Shown here: positions 43,572 to 51,977 of the stretch, in pieces
Layout: each line of letters begins with the position of its first letter
How positions within the stretch are numbered: position 1 is the first letter of the stretch
Assembly: GCA_000818095.1 (NCBI GenBank)
Contig: CP009416.1
Span: forward strand, 3,084,501-3,148,500
Direction of reading: 5' to 3'
DNA: 64,000 bases
From: Jeotgalibacillus malaysiensis
GTDB taxonomy: Bacteria > Bacillota > Bacilli > Bacillales > Jeotgalibacillaceae
The notes under the pieces: model-generated
Seen by the model: the letters and a program-made list of their open reading frames with translations, nothing else
Databases searched by the model: none
Told to the model about the DNA's origin: nothing
Program-made: the position numbers and the translations under genes

Positions 43572-43695
43572 GCTGAGATTGGAGCGTAAGGCGGCGACTC
43601 CTGTGGCAGGAAGGGACAGGTGAGACGATCACGGCGAAGCCTGATGGCTCAGCGCCCGGCCACGGAAAGCGTCCGCCTGAAGCGGAAATCACAGC
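43572..43695 (-). repeat. Palindromic intergenic element, copy 5 (in the mtnK operon leader)
   Basis: Inverted relative to copy 1. Outer arms GCTGAGATT / AATCACAGC pair with one mismatch. It lies between the SAM riboswitch terminator (43719) and the first gene's ribosome site, so it is transcribed whenever the switch is on. Confidence 0.87.
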
Positions 43696-43718
43696 CAAGC
43701 TTTAGAAAGTTAAACAAT

Positions 43719-43887
43719 AAAAAGCCCCTTTCTAAGATAGAAAGAGGCAGAATTAGACTGATTCGACCTCTTATCTCTCAGACCATTACGTCTGTTGGAT
43801 GTAGCACCGTGTCCCTGCTGAATGTATACAGCGGGCCGGTTGCCGGGCTTCATAGGGCCAATTCCCTCAGCCAACTCTCGATAAGAG
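43719..43887 (-). promoter_or_regulatory. SAM-I riboswitch (S box) with terminator, mtnK operon
   Basis: Minus strand: P1 arms CTCTTAT (43887-43881) and ATAAGAG (43774-43768) enclose the conserved GAGGGA, ATGAAGCCCGGCAACC and GGTGCTA blocks. A terminator stem GCCTCTTTCTA / TAGAAAGGGGC follows at 43724-43749, with a T-run at 43719-43723. High SAM should stop transcription of the oxidoreductase-mtnK-mtnA operon. Confidence 0.95.
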
Positions 43888-43935
43888 TGGTATATGTAGT
43901 TGGTTGTTATTGGTTATTTCGAATTCATAATTGCA

Positions 43936-43965
43936 AGTTTACGGAATAGAGTGACGTTTTGTCAA
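43936..43965 (-). promoter_or_regulatory. Promoter of the mtnK operon
   Basis: Minus strand TTGACA (43960-43965) and TAAACT (43936-43941) with an 18-bp spacer, about 45 bp before the riboswitch. Confidence 0.6.
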
Positions 43966-44006
43966 TGAGTTTTTTTAAAATTATTTTTTTGAGGCTTACG
44001 GGAACC

Positions 44007-44137
44007 GCTGTTGACCTGCGTTCCAGGCGGACGCTTTCCGGGCGGAGGTTGCTGAGCCTCCTCGACGCAATCGCCTGCGGGGTCTCAGCTTCCCTCTAAT
44101 CGTCCCGGAGTCGCCGCCTTACACTCCGGTCAACAGC
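44007..44137 (+). repeat. Palindromic intergenic element, copy 6
   Basis: Perfect outer arms GCTGTTGACC / GGTCAACAGC, with the B-type body (GCTGAGCCTCCTCG ... CTAATCGTCCCGGAGTCGCC). It lies between the two divergent riboswitch operons, 88 bp from copy 7. Confidence 0.88.
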
Positions 44138-44225
44138 TTAGTTATCTTTAAGAAGTATATATAGTTGGTTGCTAAATTATCTCTCTTACTTTTCAATTTT
44201 TTGAAGAAATCTTAGTACCTGCACA

Positions 44226-44357
44226 GCGGGTGATTGAAGCGTAAGGGGCGACTCCAGCGCGAGGAGCCGGACAGGTGAGACCCCGCAGGCGCAAAGCGAC
44301 GAGGAGGCTCACCGCCGGCCGCGCGGAAAGCGTCCCCCTGAAGCGGAAATCACCCGC
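44226..44357 (-). repeat. Palindromic intergenic element, copy 7
   Basis: Perfect outer arms GCGGGTGATT / AATCACCCGC. Inverted relative to copy 6. The body mixes features of both subtypes (GGTGAGACCCCG and GAGGAGGCTCACC). Confidence 0.88.
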
Positions 44358-44429
44358 CAAATTATAGGTGACAACACAATGTCACTCATAAACTGAAATC
44401 ACAATAATATAATTTTCTGAAAAAGCAGC

Positions 44430-44458
44430 TTGACGTTTTTGAAGATGTCTGCCATAAT
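44430..44458 (+). promoter_or_regulatory. Promoter of the mtnWXBD operon
   Basis: TTGACG (44430-44435) and CATAAT (44453-44458) with 17-bp spacing, about 40 bp before the riboswitch. Confidence 0.75.
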
Positions 44459-44497
44459 TCGGTACATGATTTTAAATCCAACCGAATACGTATGAAA

Positions 44498-44660
44498 CTC
44501 TTATAAAGAGCAGGTGGAGGGACGAGCCCGATGAAACCCGGCAACCTGTTTCAGCGATTTACCGCTGATTCAAGGTGCTAATTCTCACAGCGACAGCTGA
44601 AGGATAAGAGGAAGAACGTTCATGTAGATGTCCGCTTCCTCTTTGGGAGCGGATTTTTTA
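44498..44660 (+). promoter_or_regulatory. SAM-I riboswitch (S box) with terminator, mtnW operon
   Basis: P1 arms CTCTTAT (44498-44504) and ATAAGAG (44604-44610) enclose GGAGGGACGAGCCCGATGAA, ACCCGGCAACC and GGTGCTAATTC. Terminator TCCGCTTCC (44631-44639) / GGGAGCGGA (44645-44653) plus T-run. The antiterminator pairs AAGAGGAAG with CTTCCTCTT, sharing the P1 3' strand, the standard S-box switch. Confidence 0.97.
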
Positions 44661-44686
44661 TTTCTGTTTTTGAAAGGATGTCTATT

Positions 44687-45904
44687 ATGTCAAAGATCAC
44701 AGCGACTTATCTTGTACATGATGCAAAAGGAAATTTAGAAAAAAAGGCTGAGTCTATCGCGCTTGGGCTGACGGTTGGTTCGTGGACGGACCTGCCGGCG
44801 GTTGATCAGGAACAGTTGAAAAAGCACAAAGGTGAGGTTGTGTCTGTGAGCGAAACGCCACCTTCAGCGGCAGCGGGCCACCTCGGTGAACGTAAGGCAG
44901 GGCTAATTAAAATCGCCTATCCAGCAGCAAACTTCAGCGCTGATATTCCGGCGATCCTGACAACGATTTTTGGAAAGCTTTCACTGGATGGTGAAGTGAA
45001 ACTTGTTGATATTGAACTTGATGAATCACTTGAGCAGCAGTTCCCCGGTCCCCAGTTCGGGATTGATTCCATCAGAAATAAGCTTGGCGTACACGATCGC
45101 CCGCTTCTAATGAGTATTTTTAAAGGGATGATCGGACGTGGAACAGACCTGTTTGAAGAACAACTCCGTGCCCAGGCGGCAGGCGGTGTGGATCTTGTAA
45201 AGGACGATGAGATTTTATTTGATAATCCGCTTACACCTTTTGAAGACCGGATCCGCCGTGGTGTGAAGGTGCTGAATGAAGAATATGAGCGCACAGGCCA
45301 CCGCACGTTGTATGCAGTGAATCTTTCAGGAAGAACTTTTGATTTAAAAGAGAAAGCACGAAAAGCAGTGTCACTTGGCGCAAATGCACTTCTATTTAAC
45401 GTATTCGCTTACGGGCTTGATACATTGCAAAGCCTTGCTGAAGACCCATATATTGATGTGCCGATTATGGCGCACCCTGCTGTATCCGGTGCCTTTACCG
45501 CTTCACCGCTTTATGGAATTTCCAATCAGGTACTGCTTGGTAAATTGCTTCGTCTTGCAGGTGCAGATTTCGTGCTGTTCCCTTCTCCATATGGCAGTGT
45601 TGCGATGGAAAAAGCTGAAACATTTGCGATCAGAGATGCACTTACTTCTGACAGCCGCCTGAGGCGAGCATTCCCTGTCCCATCAGCTGGTATTCACCCG
45701 GGGTTAGTCCCTCAGCTGATTCAGGACTTCGGAAAAGATTCAATCATCAATGCAGGAGGCGGGATTCATGGTCACCCTGGTGGCGCGGCGGCCGGTGCAA
45801 AAGCGTTCCGTGATGCGATCGCTGAAGTGCAGGCCGGTGGTACTTTAGAGGACGCTGCTGCTAAATCAGCAGAGCTTGAAAAGGCACTTGCATTATGGGG
45901 GTGA
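44687..45904 (+). CDS. mtnW: 2,3-diketo-5-methylthiopentyl-1-phosphate enolase (RuBisCO-like)
   Basis: 405 aa from the ATG at 44687 (AAAGG 9 nt upstream); the ATG at 44678 abuts the site. RuBisCO-like form IV protein that enolises the diketone in methionine salvage. The carbamylated-lysine segment reads [16 protein letters not shown], and the phosphate loops are present ([29 protein letters not shown]). First gene after the plus-strand riboswitch; mtnX starts 5 bp later. Confidence 0.96.
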   Translation: MSKITATYLVHDAKGNLEKKAESIALGLTVGSWTDLPAVDQEQLKKHKGEVVSVSETPPSAAAGHLGERKAGLIKIAYPAANFSADIPAILTTIFGKLSLDGEVKLVDIELDESLEQQFPGPQFGIDSIRNKLGVHDRPLLMSIFKGMIGRGTDLFEEQLRAQAAGGVDLVKDDEILFDNPLTPFEDRIRRGVKVLNEEYERTGHRTLYAVNLSGRTFDLKEKARKAVSLGANALLFNVFAYGLDTLQSLAEDPYIDVPIMAHPAVSGAFTASPLYGISNQVLLGKLLRLAGADFVLFPSPYGSVAMEKAETFAIRDALTSDSRLRRAFPVPSAGIHPGLVPQLIQDFGKDSIINAGGGIHGHPGGAAAGAKAFRDAIAEVQAGGTLEDAAAKSAELEKALALWG

Positions 45905-45908
45905 GCGC

Positions 45909-46574
45909 ATGCCGAGCGTAATCTTTTGTGACTTCGATGGCACGATTACAAAATCCGACAACATTATTTCCATCATGCGGCACTTTGATCCACCGGGATG
46001 GGAACCGATCAAAAATCATATTCTTTCCCGGGAAATATCGATCCGTGAAGGTGTAGGGAAAATGTTCGCAACACTCCCCTCTTCTCTAAAAGATGAGATC
46101 ATTCAATATGTTGTCGAAACAGCTGAAATCCGTGATGGTTTTGAGGATTTTGTCAGCTATACAAGAAAGGAAAATGTTCCCCTGAATATCGTCAGCGGCG
46201 GCATCGACTTTTTCGTAAAGCCAATGTTAAAACCGTATGATCTCGAAAACCAGCTTTACTGCAACGGCAGTGACTTTTCGGGAAATACGATACAAATCAC
46301 CTGGCCTCATACATGTGATGATCACTGTTCAAATGACTGTGGCTGCTGTAAGCCAAGCATCATCCGAGAACTTGCTGATGACCATGTACAGAAAATCGTC
46401 ATTGGTGATTCTGTCACAGATCTTGAGGCAGCAAAGCTTGCTGACCTGGTATTTGTCTGTGGTGATTATCTTGAGGAAAAATGCAGGGAGTTAAACCTTC
46501 CATATAAGCGTTTTACTCATTTTGATGAAGTGGTTACGTATCTTGAACAGTCAAAGGAGGTTGTACACCGTTGA
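45909..46574 (+). CDS. mtnX: 2-hydroxy-3-keto-5-methylthiopentenyl-1-phosphate phosphatase
   Basis: 221 aa from the ATG at 45909 (GGGGGTGAG upstream). HAD phosphatase with [14 protein letters not shown] at the start, [11 protein letters not shown] in the middle and [16 protein letters not shown] near the end. The Cys-rich [17 protein letters not shown] insert is typical of MtnX. Takes the MtnW product. Ends in TTGA, overlapping the mtnB start by 4 nt. Confidence 0.95.
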   Translation: MPSVIFCDFDGTITKSDNIISIMRHFDPPGWEPIKNHILSREISIREGVGKMFATLPSSLKDEIIQYVVETAEIRDGFEDFVSYTRKENVPLNIVSGGIDFFVKPMLKPYDLENQLYCNGSDFSGNTIQITWPHTCDDHCSNDCGCCKPSIIRELADDHVQKIVIGDSVTDLEAAKLADLVFVCGDYLEEKCRELNLPYKRFTHFDEVVTYLEQSKEVVHR

Positions 46575-47200
46575 AAACACTTGATCTTGAAGCCCGCTGG
46601 CAGGAGCTTGCCGATGTAAAGGATGCACTTGGCGCAAGATACTGGTTCCCGGGTACAAGCGGCAACCTGTCGATCAAAGTATCCGATGATCCGCTCGAAT
46701 TTTTAGTGACAGCAAGCGGTAAGGATAAGTATCAGCGGACCGATGAAGACTTTCTTTTAGTCGACCGGAACAACCAGCCTGTTGAACAAACAGGATTAAA
46801 GCCTTCTGCTGAAACGCTTTTACATCAAAAGGTCTATGAACTAACAGATGCAGGCTGCTCCCTTCACGTTCACACAGTAAGCAATAATGTGATTTCCGAG
46901 CTGTACGCTGAAAAAGGAGAAATTACTTTTCACCAGCAGGAGCTCATTAAAGCATTCAACTTGTGGGAAGAAGATGCAGTATTACGGGTGCCGATTATCG
47001 AAAATCCGGCACATATTCCGGACCTCGCAGACCTTTTAGCAGAACGAATTGAAGAGAATGTCTTTGGCGTATTGATCCGCAATCACGGTATTACCGTCTG
47101 GGGACGGAATGCTTTTGAAGCCAAAAAGCATCTTGAAGCATTTGAATTTCTATTTGAGACACATTTAGCACTGCGACTACACACTCAGGGAGGAAGATAA
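46571..47200 (+). CDS. mtnB: Methylthioribulose-1-phosphate dehydratase
   Basis: 209 aa with a TTG start overlapping the mtnX stop; AAAGGAGG lies upstream. Class II aldolase fold: [13 protein letters not shown] (phosphate loop), [13 protein letters not shown] (zinc His pair), [11 protein letters not shown] (third zinc His). It dehydrates methylthioribulose-1P, the product of MtnA, to the diketone used by MtnW. Confidence 0.95.
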   Translation: MKTLDLEARWQELADVKDALGARYWFPGTSGNLSIKVSDDPLEFLVTASGKDKYQRTDEDFLLVDRNNQPVEQTGLKPSAETLLHQKVYELTDAGCSLHVHTVSNNVISELYAEKGEITFHQQELIKAFNLWEEDAVLRVPIIENPAHIPDLADLLAERIEENVFGVLIRNHGITVWGRNAFEAKKHLEAFEFLFETHLALRLHTQGGR

Positions 47201-47202
47201 AA

Positions 47203-47745
47203 ATGGCGACAATTACAATCAGAGATACTCAGGAAACGATTAAAGGCGAAGAACAGGTTCAGGCATTTCTGGCTGATCAGGGCGTATTATATGAAAAGTG
47301 GGATACTGCAAAGCTTCCTGAAGCACTTCAGGGTGTGACAGGACTTTCTGATGAAGATAAAGAAACTGTTCTTTCAGTATTTGACGGCGAGATCCGTTCA
47401 CTTGCTGAGCGCCGCGGTTATCATAACTGGGACGTGATTTCACTGAATGAACAGACACCGGGTCTTGAGGATCTGCTGAAAAAATTCGAGCAGGTACATA
47501 CGCATACGGAAGATGAAGTGCGTGCCATCACTGCAGGTTCAGGTATTTTCATTATTAAAAGTGAAGAAAAAGGTTACTTTGATGTAAACCTTGCACCTGG
47601 TGACGTGATTTCTGTACCGGTTGATACACCTCACTTCTTTACACTGACTGATGAGCGCGAAGTCGTGGCCGTGCGCCTCTTTATTGAAAAAGAAGGCTGG
47701 GTTGCTCACCCTTATCACGATCCTGCATTTGAAGAAGCAAAATAA
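47203..47745 (+). CDS. mtnD: Acireductone dioxygenase
   Basis: 180 aa cupin. Metal ligands His99, His101, Glu105 (VHTHTEDEVRAI) and His144 (VDTPHFF). With Fe it gives formate and the keto acid that is transaminated to methionine; with Ni it goes off-pathway to CO. GGGAGGAAG before the ATG. Last gene of the operon; a methionine-forming aminotransferase (mtnE) is not in this window. Confidence 0.96.
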   Translation: MATITIRDTQETIKGEEQVQAFLADQGVLYEKWDTAKLPEALQGVTGLSDEDKETVLSVFDGEIRSLAERRGYHNWDVISLNEQTPGLEDLLKKFEQVHTHTEDEVRAITAGSGIFIIKSEEKGYFDVNLAPGDVISVPVDTPHFFTLTDEREVVAVRLFIEKEGWVAHPYHDPAFEEAK

Positions 47746-47753
47746 GATGATGA

Positions 47754-47781
47754 ACCGCATCCTTTAGGGGTGCGGTTTTTG
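47754..47781 (+). terminator. Terminator of the mtnWXBD operon
   Basis: AACCGCATCC / GGGTGCGGTT stem (one wobble) with a 5-nt loop and T-run, 8 bp after the mtnD stop. Confidence 0.88.
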
Positions 47782-47825
47782 TTTTGAAAGTATGATGTGG
47801 AGTAGGTCTAATTACACTATTCTAA

Positions 47826-47934
47826 TGACCACGACGTTTTTTCTCCGAACAGCATCTTCTATTCTACGAACCACACATGTTTTTCTTTGAACATCACCTC
47901 TCATTCTTCGAACACCTACTGCTTTTCTAAGAAC
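47826..47934 (-). repeat. 21-bp-period array, core GTTCGTAGAATA (minus strand)
   Basis: On the minus strand six units begin exactly every 21 bp at 47934, 47913, 47892, 47871, 47850 and 47829. Cores are GTTCTTAGAAAA, GTTCGAAGAATG, GTTCAAAGAAAA, GTTCGTAGAATA, GTTCGGAGAAAA and GTCATTAGAATA. Same core family as 29319-29444. Confidence 0.9.
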
Positions 47935-47981
47935 CACCCCCACACGCACTCCCCAAACAAAAAATATTTTCCAAAAACCTA

Positions 47982-48026
47982 TTGACTAATTCTCCTTTTG
48001 GTTTTATTGTTAATTACATAAGTAAC
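47982..48026 (+). promoter_or_regulatory. Promoter and GntR operator of the ABC module
   Basis: TTGACT (47982-47987) and TATTGT (48005-48010) with a 17-bp spacer. An imperfect dyad starting GTTAATTAC and ending AAGTAAC covers 48009-48026, at the -10 and start point. It is suited to autorepression by the GntR protein. Confidence 0.7.
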
Positions 48027-48049
48027 TAACCAATGAGGCAGGCGATAAA

Positions 48050-48418
48050 ATGGACTACAAACTGAGAGAAGATGTTCCGATTTTCCAGCAGATCGCCGAA
48101 ACGATTGAATCAGGCATCCTTGAAGGGTCATACAGCATCGGAGATCGTGTTCCATCCACTAATGAATTCGCAAAGTTTTATCAGATCAATCCGGCTACAG
48201 CAGCTAAAGGCATCAACCAGCTTGTGGAGCAGGAAATTCTTTTTAAGAAAAGAGGCATTGGCATGTTCGTCGGAGATCAGGCAAGAGAGATTATTCTCTC
48301 TAAGCGGAAGGACCGTTTTTATCACGATTATATTGTTCCTTTGAAAACTGAGGCGGAAAAGCTGGGGATTAGTGAGAGTGAGCTGAATACACTACTTCGA
48401 AAGGGTGACCCTAAATGA
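48050..48418 (+). CDS. GntR family regulator (YtrA subfamily)
   Basis: 122 aa. Winged HTH: MDYKLREDVPIFQQIAETIE, GDRVPSTNEFAKFYQINPATAAKGINQL and FKKRGIGMFVG. The C-terminus is only a ~40-residue helix pair instead of a ligand domain, which marks the YtrA group that controls adjacent ABC transporters. ATGA overlap with the ATPase gene. A dyad at its promoter supports autoregulation. Confidence 0.9.
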   Translation: MDYKLREDVPIFQQIAETIESGILEGSYSIGDRVPSTNEFAKFYQINPATAAKGINQLVEQEILFKKRGIGMFVGDQAREIILSKRKDRFYHDYIVPLKTEAEKLGISESELNTLLRKGDPK

Positions 48419-49287
48419 AAATTGAGATACAGCAATTAGAAAAGCATTATGGCAGTAAGCAGGCTTTAAAACCATTCAACCTGACGATTGGAAATGAGAA
48501 AATCATTGGACTACTTGGCAGAAACGGTGCGGGAAAGACGACGCTGCTTCAAATGATGGCAGGACACATCAAGCCTTCAGGCGGCCAGGTGCTGATTAAT
48601 GGAGAAAAGCCATTTAACAACCGTAATGTGCTGCAGCATATCTGTATGATCAGTGAAGCAAATAATTTCAAACGCAAGCTGAAGATCCGGGAAGTTTTAA
48701 AGACTGTGAGCCGATTTTATCCAAACTGGTCGCAGGAAACGGCGGAGCGCTTACTGAAAACATTTAACCTCTCCCCTTCTCAAAGTGCAAAGGGTCTGTC
48801 TAAAGGGATGGAGTCAGCGCTCAGTATTACAATTGGTCTTGCAAGCCATACAACGATCACGATCTTTGATGAGCCCTATATCGGAATGGATGCGAGCGCA
48901 AGATATACATTTTACGACATTCTGCTTGAGGAATATGAAATTCATCCAAGAACCTTTATTATCTCCACCCATCTGATTGATGAAGTAAGCAACCTGTTCG
49001 AAGAGATCGTGCTGTTAAAAGACGGCAATCTGCTTACGCATGAACCGGCTGATGTTCTGCTCGCAAAAAGCCTGCAGGTAAGTGGACCGGCTGTCCAGGT
49101 TGATCGTTTTACTGAAGGAAAGCAGGTACTGCATGCGGCTGAAATTATGGGCCAGAAAAGCGTCATGATTTTCGGGGATGACCTGGATCCGGCCCGGGCA
49201 AAAGCGATGGGCTTATCAACAGAACGCTGCTCGATTCAGGAGCTCATGGTGTACTTAACTGAGAAGGAGGAGAAAATGTATGTTTAA
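48415..49287 (+). CDS. ABC transporter ATP-binding protein of GntR module
   Basis: 290 aa. Walker A GRNGAGKT (35-42), Walker B TITIFDEPYIGMD, switch His in IISTHLIDEVS. The signature is degenerate (GLSKGMESAL instead of LSGGQ), common in this YtrB-like group. The C-terminal ~70 residues probably contact the membrane partner. Overlaps the GntR gene by 4 nt and the permease gene by 8 nt. Likely exports or senses a cell-wall-active compound by analogy with ytr operons (inference). Confidence 0.88.
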   Translation: MKIEIQQLEKHYGSKQALKPFNLTIGNEKIIGLLGRNGAGKTTLLQMMAGHIKPSGGQVLINGEKPFNNRNVLQHICMISEANNFKRKLKIREVLKTVSRFYPNWSQETAERLLKTFNLSPSQSAKGLSKGMESALSITIGLASHTTITIFDEPYIGMDASARYTFYDILLEEYEIHPRTFIISTHLIDEVSNLFEEIVLLKDGNLLTHEPADVLLAKSLQVSGPAVQVDRFTEGKQVLHAAEIMGQKSVMIFGDDLDPARAKAMGLSTERCSIQELMVYLTEKEEKMYV

Positions 49288-49990
49288 TCAGGTGTCTGCA
49301 CTGATCAGATTCTTTCTGATTGATTACCGGTTTTCAGTATTGATTTTCTGGGGCATTTTCACCTTTACACTGCTTCCACTGACTGTTCTTTCATCATCTA
49401 CAAACGGCAGTGTCATCATTTCAGCTGCGATGGCCGTATTTATTTACTCCGGCATTTCAGGTTTTGTGCTAGTAAAAGAAACGTTTTCTTACGGCGTGCG
49501 CATGGGTGCATCCCGGCAGGCTTTTATTCTTTCAGCATTCACCTTCAGTGCACTGCTCGCGCTGATCATGGCAGCTGTTAGTGTGGTTGTAACGTTCACC
49601 TATACACAACTTGCAGCTACGACATGGGATAACATTCAGTTCCTCCACCTCTCTGAGTCAATAACAGGCGAATTCAGCTGGTTAACAGAGTTCGGATTAC
49701 TCTCGTTATTTTGCTTTATGTTCTTTAATGCAGGCTTCTTTCTCGCAACAGCTTTTCATCGTTTTGGACTGGTTGGCGGACTTGGGCTCCTTGCGATTGG
49801 AGTTGTTGCGCTTCTGGTGGAGTCATTGCGTACACCGATTATTGAATTCTTCGTATCAGACATTCAGATCGGTGCACCGGTTATCATTGATCTCAATTTT
49901 TGGGCTTTCCCTGTGACAGTTGTGATACTCGCAGCGCTTATTTACATCATTTTTAAAAACGCCTCCATCCACCCCGGAGCCGTCAGATAA
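49280..49990 (+). CDS. ABC-2 type membrane protein of GntR module
   Basis: 236 aa with six predicted membrane helices (for example VLIFWGIFTFTLLPLTVL, IMAAVSVVVTFTYTQLA, LGLLAIGVVALLVESL, FWAFPVTVVILAALIYIIF). No recognisable catalytic motif; membrane partner of the preceding ATPase by position and 8-nt overlap. Closed by a terminator. Confidence 0.8.
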   Translation: MFNQVSALIRFFLIDYRFSVLIFWGIFTFTLLPLTVLSSSTNGSVIISAAMAVFIYSGISGFVLVKETFSYGVRMGASRQAFILSAFTFSALLALIMAAVSVVVTFTYTQLAATTWDNIQFLHLSESITGEFSWLTEFGLLSLFCFMFFNAGFFLATAFHRFGLVGGLGLLAIGVVALLVESLRTPIIEFFVSDIQIGAPVIIDLNFWAFPVTVVILAALIYIIFKNASIHPGAVR

Positions 49991-49995
49991 GCTGC

Positions 49996-50021
49996 AGCCG
50001 CGCATACACGCGCGGCTTTTT
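49996..50021 (+). terminator. Terminator of the GntR-ABC operon
   Basis: AGCCGCGC / GCGCGGCT perfect stem with a 6-nt loop and five Ts. Confidence 0.9.
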
Positions 50022-50168
50022 GTTTGCTCCTTTATTCAAAAGGGTACGTATTAATACCTTATAACGTGTTCATACTTTTGACATTCCTGACCTATGATGA
50101 GTCCCTTCTCACTTCCGCCCAACCCTTACAGTCATGTAAAATAAAGTACAGATAGGGGGAAATACGCT

Positions 50169-51311
50169 TTGAGAAAACTACTTCTATTGATCGTCATCGC
50201 CTTTGGCCTGTTTCTCTCAAAACCGATGTGGGAAGATCAAATTCCTGAATCGGTTAATCTGTCTGCTGTAAGTGACTTATCTGACCGTGCAACCGCTGCT
50301 TTTGAAGGCGGCAGTATACAAAATGCATGGGAATCTTTATTGGAATCAATGACTGATTTTATTATAGAGATCGATGAGATCATTCAGGACGCACCGGAGC
50401 TCTCCACTGAAAATGAAACAGCTGCAGTGGAGCGGCCCGATCTTACCGTCCCTTCTGAAGAGCTGTTTGCTATTCATAATATCGAGCTTGGACAGACAAA
50501 AGCTGATGTCGAAGCAGCAGCTGGACAGGCCAGCCGCAGTTCGATGAACGAATTCGGCGTTAACTGGCACGCTTATCATGAACAATATCAAAACTTTTTT
50601 ATGGTTTCTTATAATGGGGAAAATGAAGTGAATGGTCTTTTTACCAATCAGGATCTAATCTCCTCCTCACTCCCGCTTGAAATGGGCAGTACACGTGATG
50701 AAGTAAGAGCTGAGCTTGGTGAGCCTCTTTCTTCTATACAGAAAGGGTTCGTACGCTATGAGCTGCAGGATGATGGGGAGTATGATTTATTTTCCTTTGA
50801 TGGCGCTTATGTAACAGTTTTTTATGATCAGCATGAAAACAATACAGTCACTGCGCTTCAGGTCGTTTCAGAGGATCTTGAAGACCAGCGGGACGCTCTG
50901 TACGCTGCACCTTCTGCAGAACTTGAAGAGGGATTTAAATATCAGCTTTTTGATGTTACCAATGCAGCAAGAGTTATGCATGGACTTGATACACTCCAGT
51001 GGGATGAAGCCGTCAGTGAAACAGCACGTAAGCATAGCGCGGACATGGCTGAAAACCGCTTTTTCTCGCATGATAACTTAGATGGCGAGTCGCCATTTGA
51101 CCGTATGGATGCGGATGGGATTCGTTACAGAGTGGCGGGTGAAAACCTGGCTTATGGTCAATACAGCGCCATTTTTGCACATGAAGGGCTGATGAATTCA
51201 CTTGGTCACCGAGAGAATATTCTGAAGCCGGAGTATGGCTATCTTGGAGTCGGCGTAGACTTTAACACAGAGAACCAGCCGTTTTTTACAGAGTTGTTTT
51301 TTAATAATTAG
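50169..51311 (+). CDS. CAP (SCP/PR1) domain secreted protein, YlbC-like
   Basis: 380 aa with a TTG start at 50169; GGGGGA lies 9 nt upstream. N-terminal membrane/signal helix LLLLIVIAFGLFLSKP, a spacer, a CAP-associated domain (about 105-245, IELGQTKADVEAAAGQASRSS and LEMGSTRDEVRAELGEPL as two related halves), then a CAP domain (about 250-380): LFDVTNAARVMHGLDTLQWD, ARKHSADMAENRFFSHDNLDG, VAGENLAYG and LGHRENILKPEYGYLGVG. CAP histidines and glutamates are in place. Extracellular or membrane-anchored; function of this bacterial group is not established. Confidence 0.88.
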   Translation: MRKLLLLIVIAFGLFLSKPMWEDQIPESVNLSAVSDLSDRATAAFEGGSIQNAWESLLESMTDFIIEIDEIIQDAPELSTENETAAVERPDLTVPSEELFAIHNIELGQTKADVEAAAGQASRSSMNEFGVNWHAYHEQYQNFFMVSYNGENEVNGLFTNQDLISSSLPLEMGSTRDEVRAELGEPLSSIQKGFVRYELQDDGEYDLFSFDGAYVTVFYDQHENNTVTALQVVSEDLEDQRDALYAAPSAELEEGFKYQLFDVTNAARVMHGLDTLQWDEAVSETARKHSADMAENRFFSHDNLDGESPFDRMDADGIRYRVAGENLAYGQYSAIFAHEGLMNSLGHRENILKPEYGYLGVGVDFNTENQPFFTELFFNN

Positions 51312-51322
51312 ACAATAAGAAA

Positions 51323-51354
51323 GAGGATGGGACATTTTTATATGTTCCATCCTC
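51323..51354. terminator. Terminator-like hairpin between convergent genes
   Basis: GAGGATGGGACAT / ATGTTCCATCCTC, one wobble, 6-nt loop. It directly precedes palindromic element copy 8, as the hairpin at 5302 precedes copy 2. Confidence 0.75.
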
Positions 51355-51363
51355 TTAATCGTT

Positions 51364-51483
51364 TCGCTGCGCTTCAGGCGGATGCTTTCCGGACGGAGGT
51401 TGCTGAGCCTCCTCGAGCTTCGCTCTGCGGGGTCTCAGCTTCCCTCTAATCGTCCCGGAGTCACCGCCTTCCGCTCCGCTGCA
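51364..51483 (+). repeat. Palindromic intergenic element, copy 8
   Basis: B-type body (GCTTCAGGCGGATGCTTTCC, GCTGAGCCTCCTCGAG, GGTCTCAGCTTCCCTCTAAT, CCGGAGTCACCGCC). The outer arms are not clearly self-complementary. It lies between the convergent CAP and GtrA genes. Confidence 0.82.
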
Positions 51484-51551
51484 TTTAGATATTAATTAAT
51501 ACACTGTTTTATTTTTTAAATATCAAAATCTCTTCTCATTACTACTTTATA

Positions 51552-51968
51552 TCATTTCCTAAACACAAACCACTTCATAAAGAAAAAGCTCGATAATGAA
51601 GATAACAGCATGGACAGGCCTTTGGCTGTATTTGTTTCAAGCCACTGTGGCAGGAGGTCGGGCTGTTCGATTACCCATAAGCCTCCAATAAATACGCCAT
51701 TTGCTATAAACAGACTAATAATGGCTTGCGTAATAAAACCTGCAAACTGTTTTTTATTTTTATTAACATTAAACGTATAGCGTGAGTTCCATATATAACT
51801 GTTTAATACGGCTGCAGTGTATGCGAGTGTATTAAAAACGGTCAGCAGTCCGGCATCCCGAGTCGGAAACAACAGCAGCAGTCCATTTAGTACCCCGATA
51901 TCAAGCAGGGCACACGTAATTCCAATGAGACTGTAGGAATAAAACTGTTTAACGCCACGTTTTCTCAT
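51552..51968 (-). CDS. GtrA family membrane protein
   Basis: 138 aa, four membrane helices. GtrA-like proteins are thought to help move lipid-linked sugars across the membrane. Pattern: FYSYSLIGITCALLDIGVLNGLLL, AYTAAVLNSYIWNSRYTFNV (the NSYIWNRRYTF hallmark) and a C-terminal helix SMLLSSLSSFFFMKWFVF. Third gene of the sulfolipid-type operon, 9 bp after the glycosyltransferase; a role in placing the glycolipid is inferred. Confidence 0.87.
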   Translation of the reverse strand: MRKRGVKQFYSYSLIGITCALLDIGVLNGLLLLFPTRDAGLLTVFNTLAYTAAVLNSYIWNSRYTFNVNKNKKQFAGFITQAIISLFIANGVFIGGLWVIEQPDLLPQWLETNTAKGLSMLLSSLSSFFFMKWFVFRK

Positions 51969-51977
51969 ATTTACACC

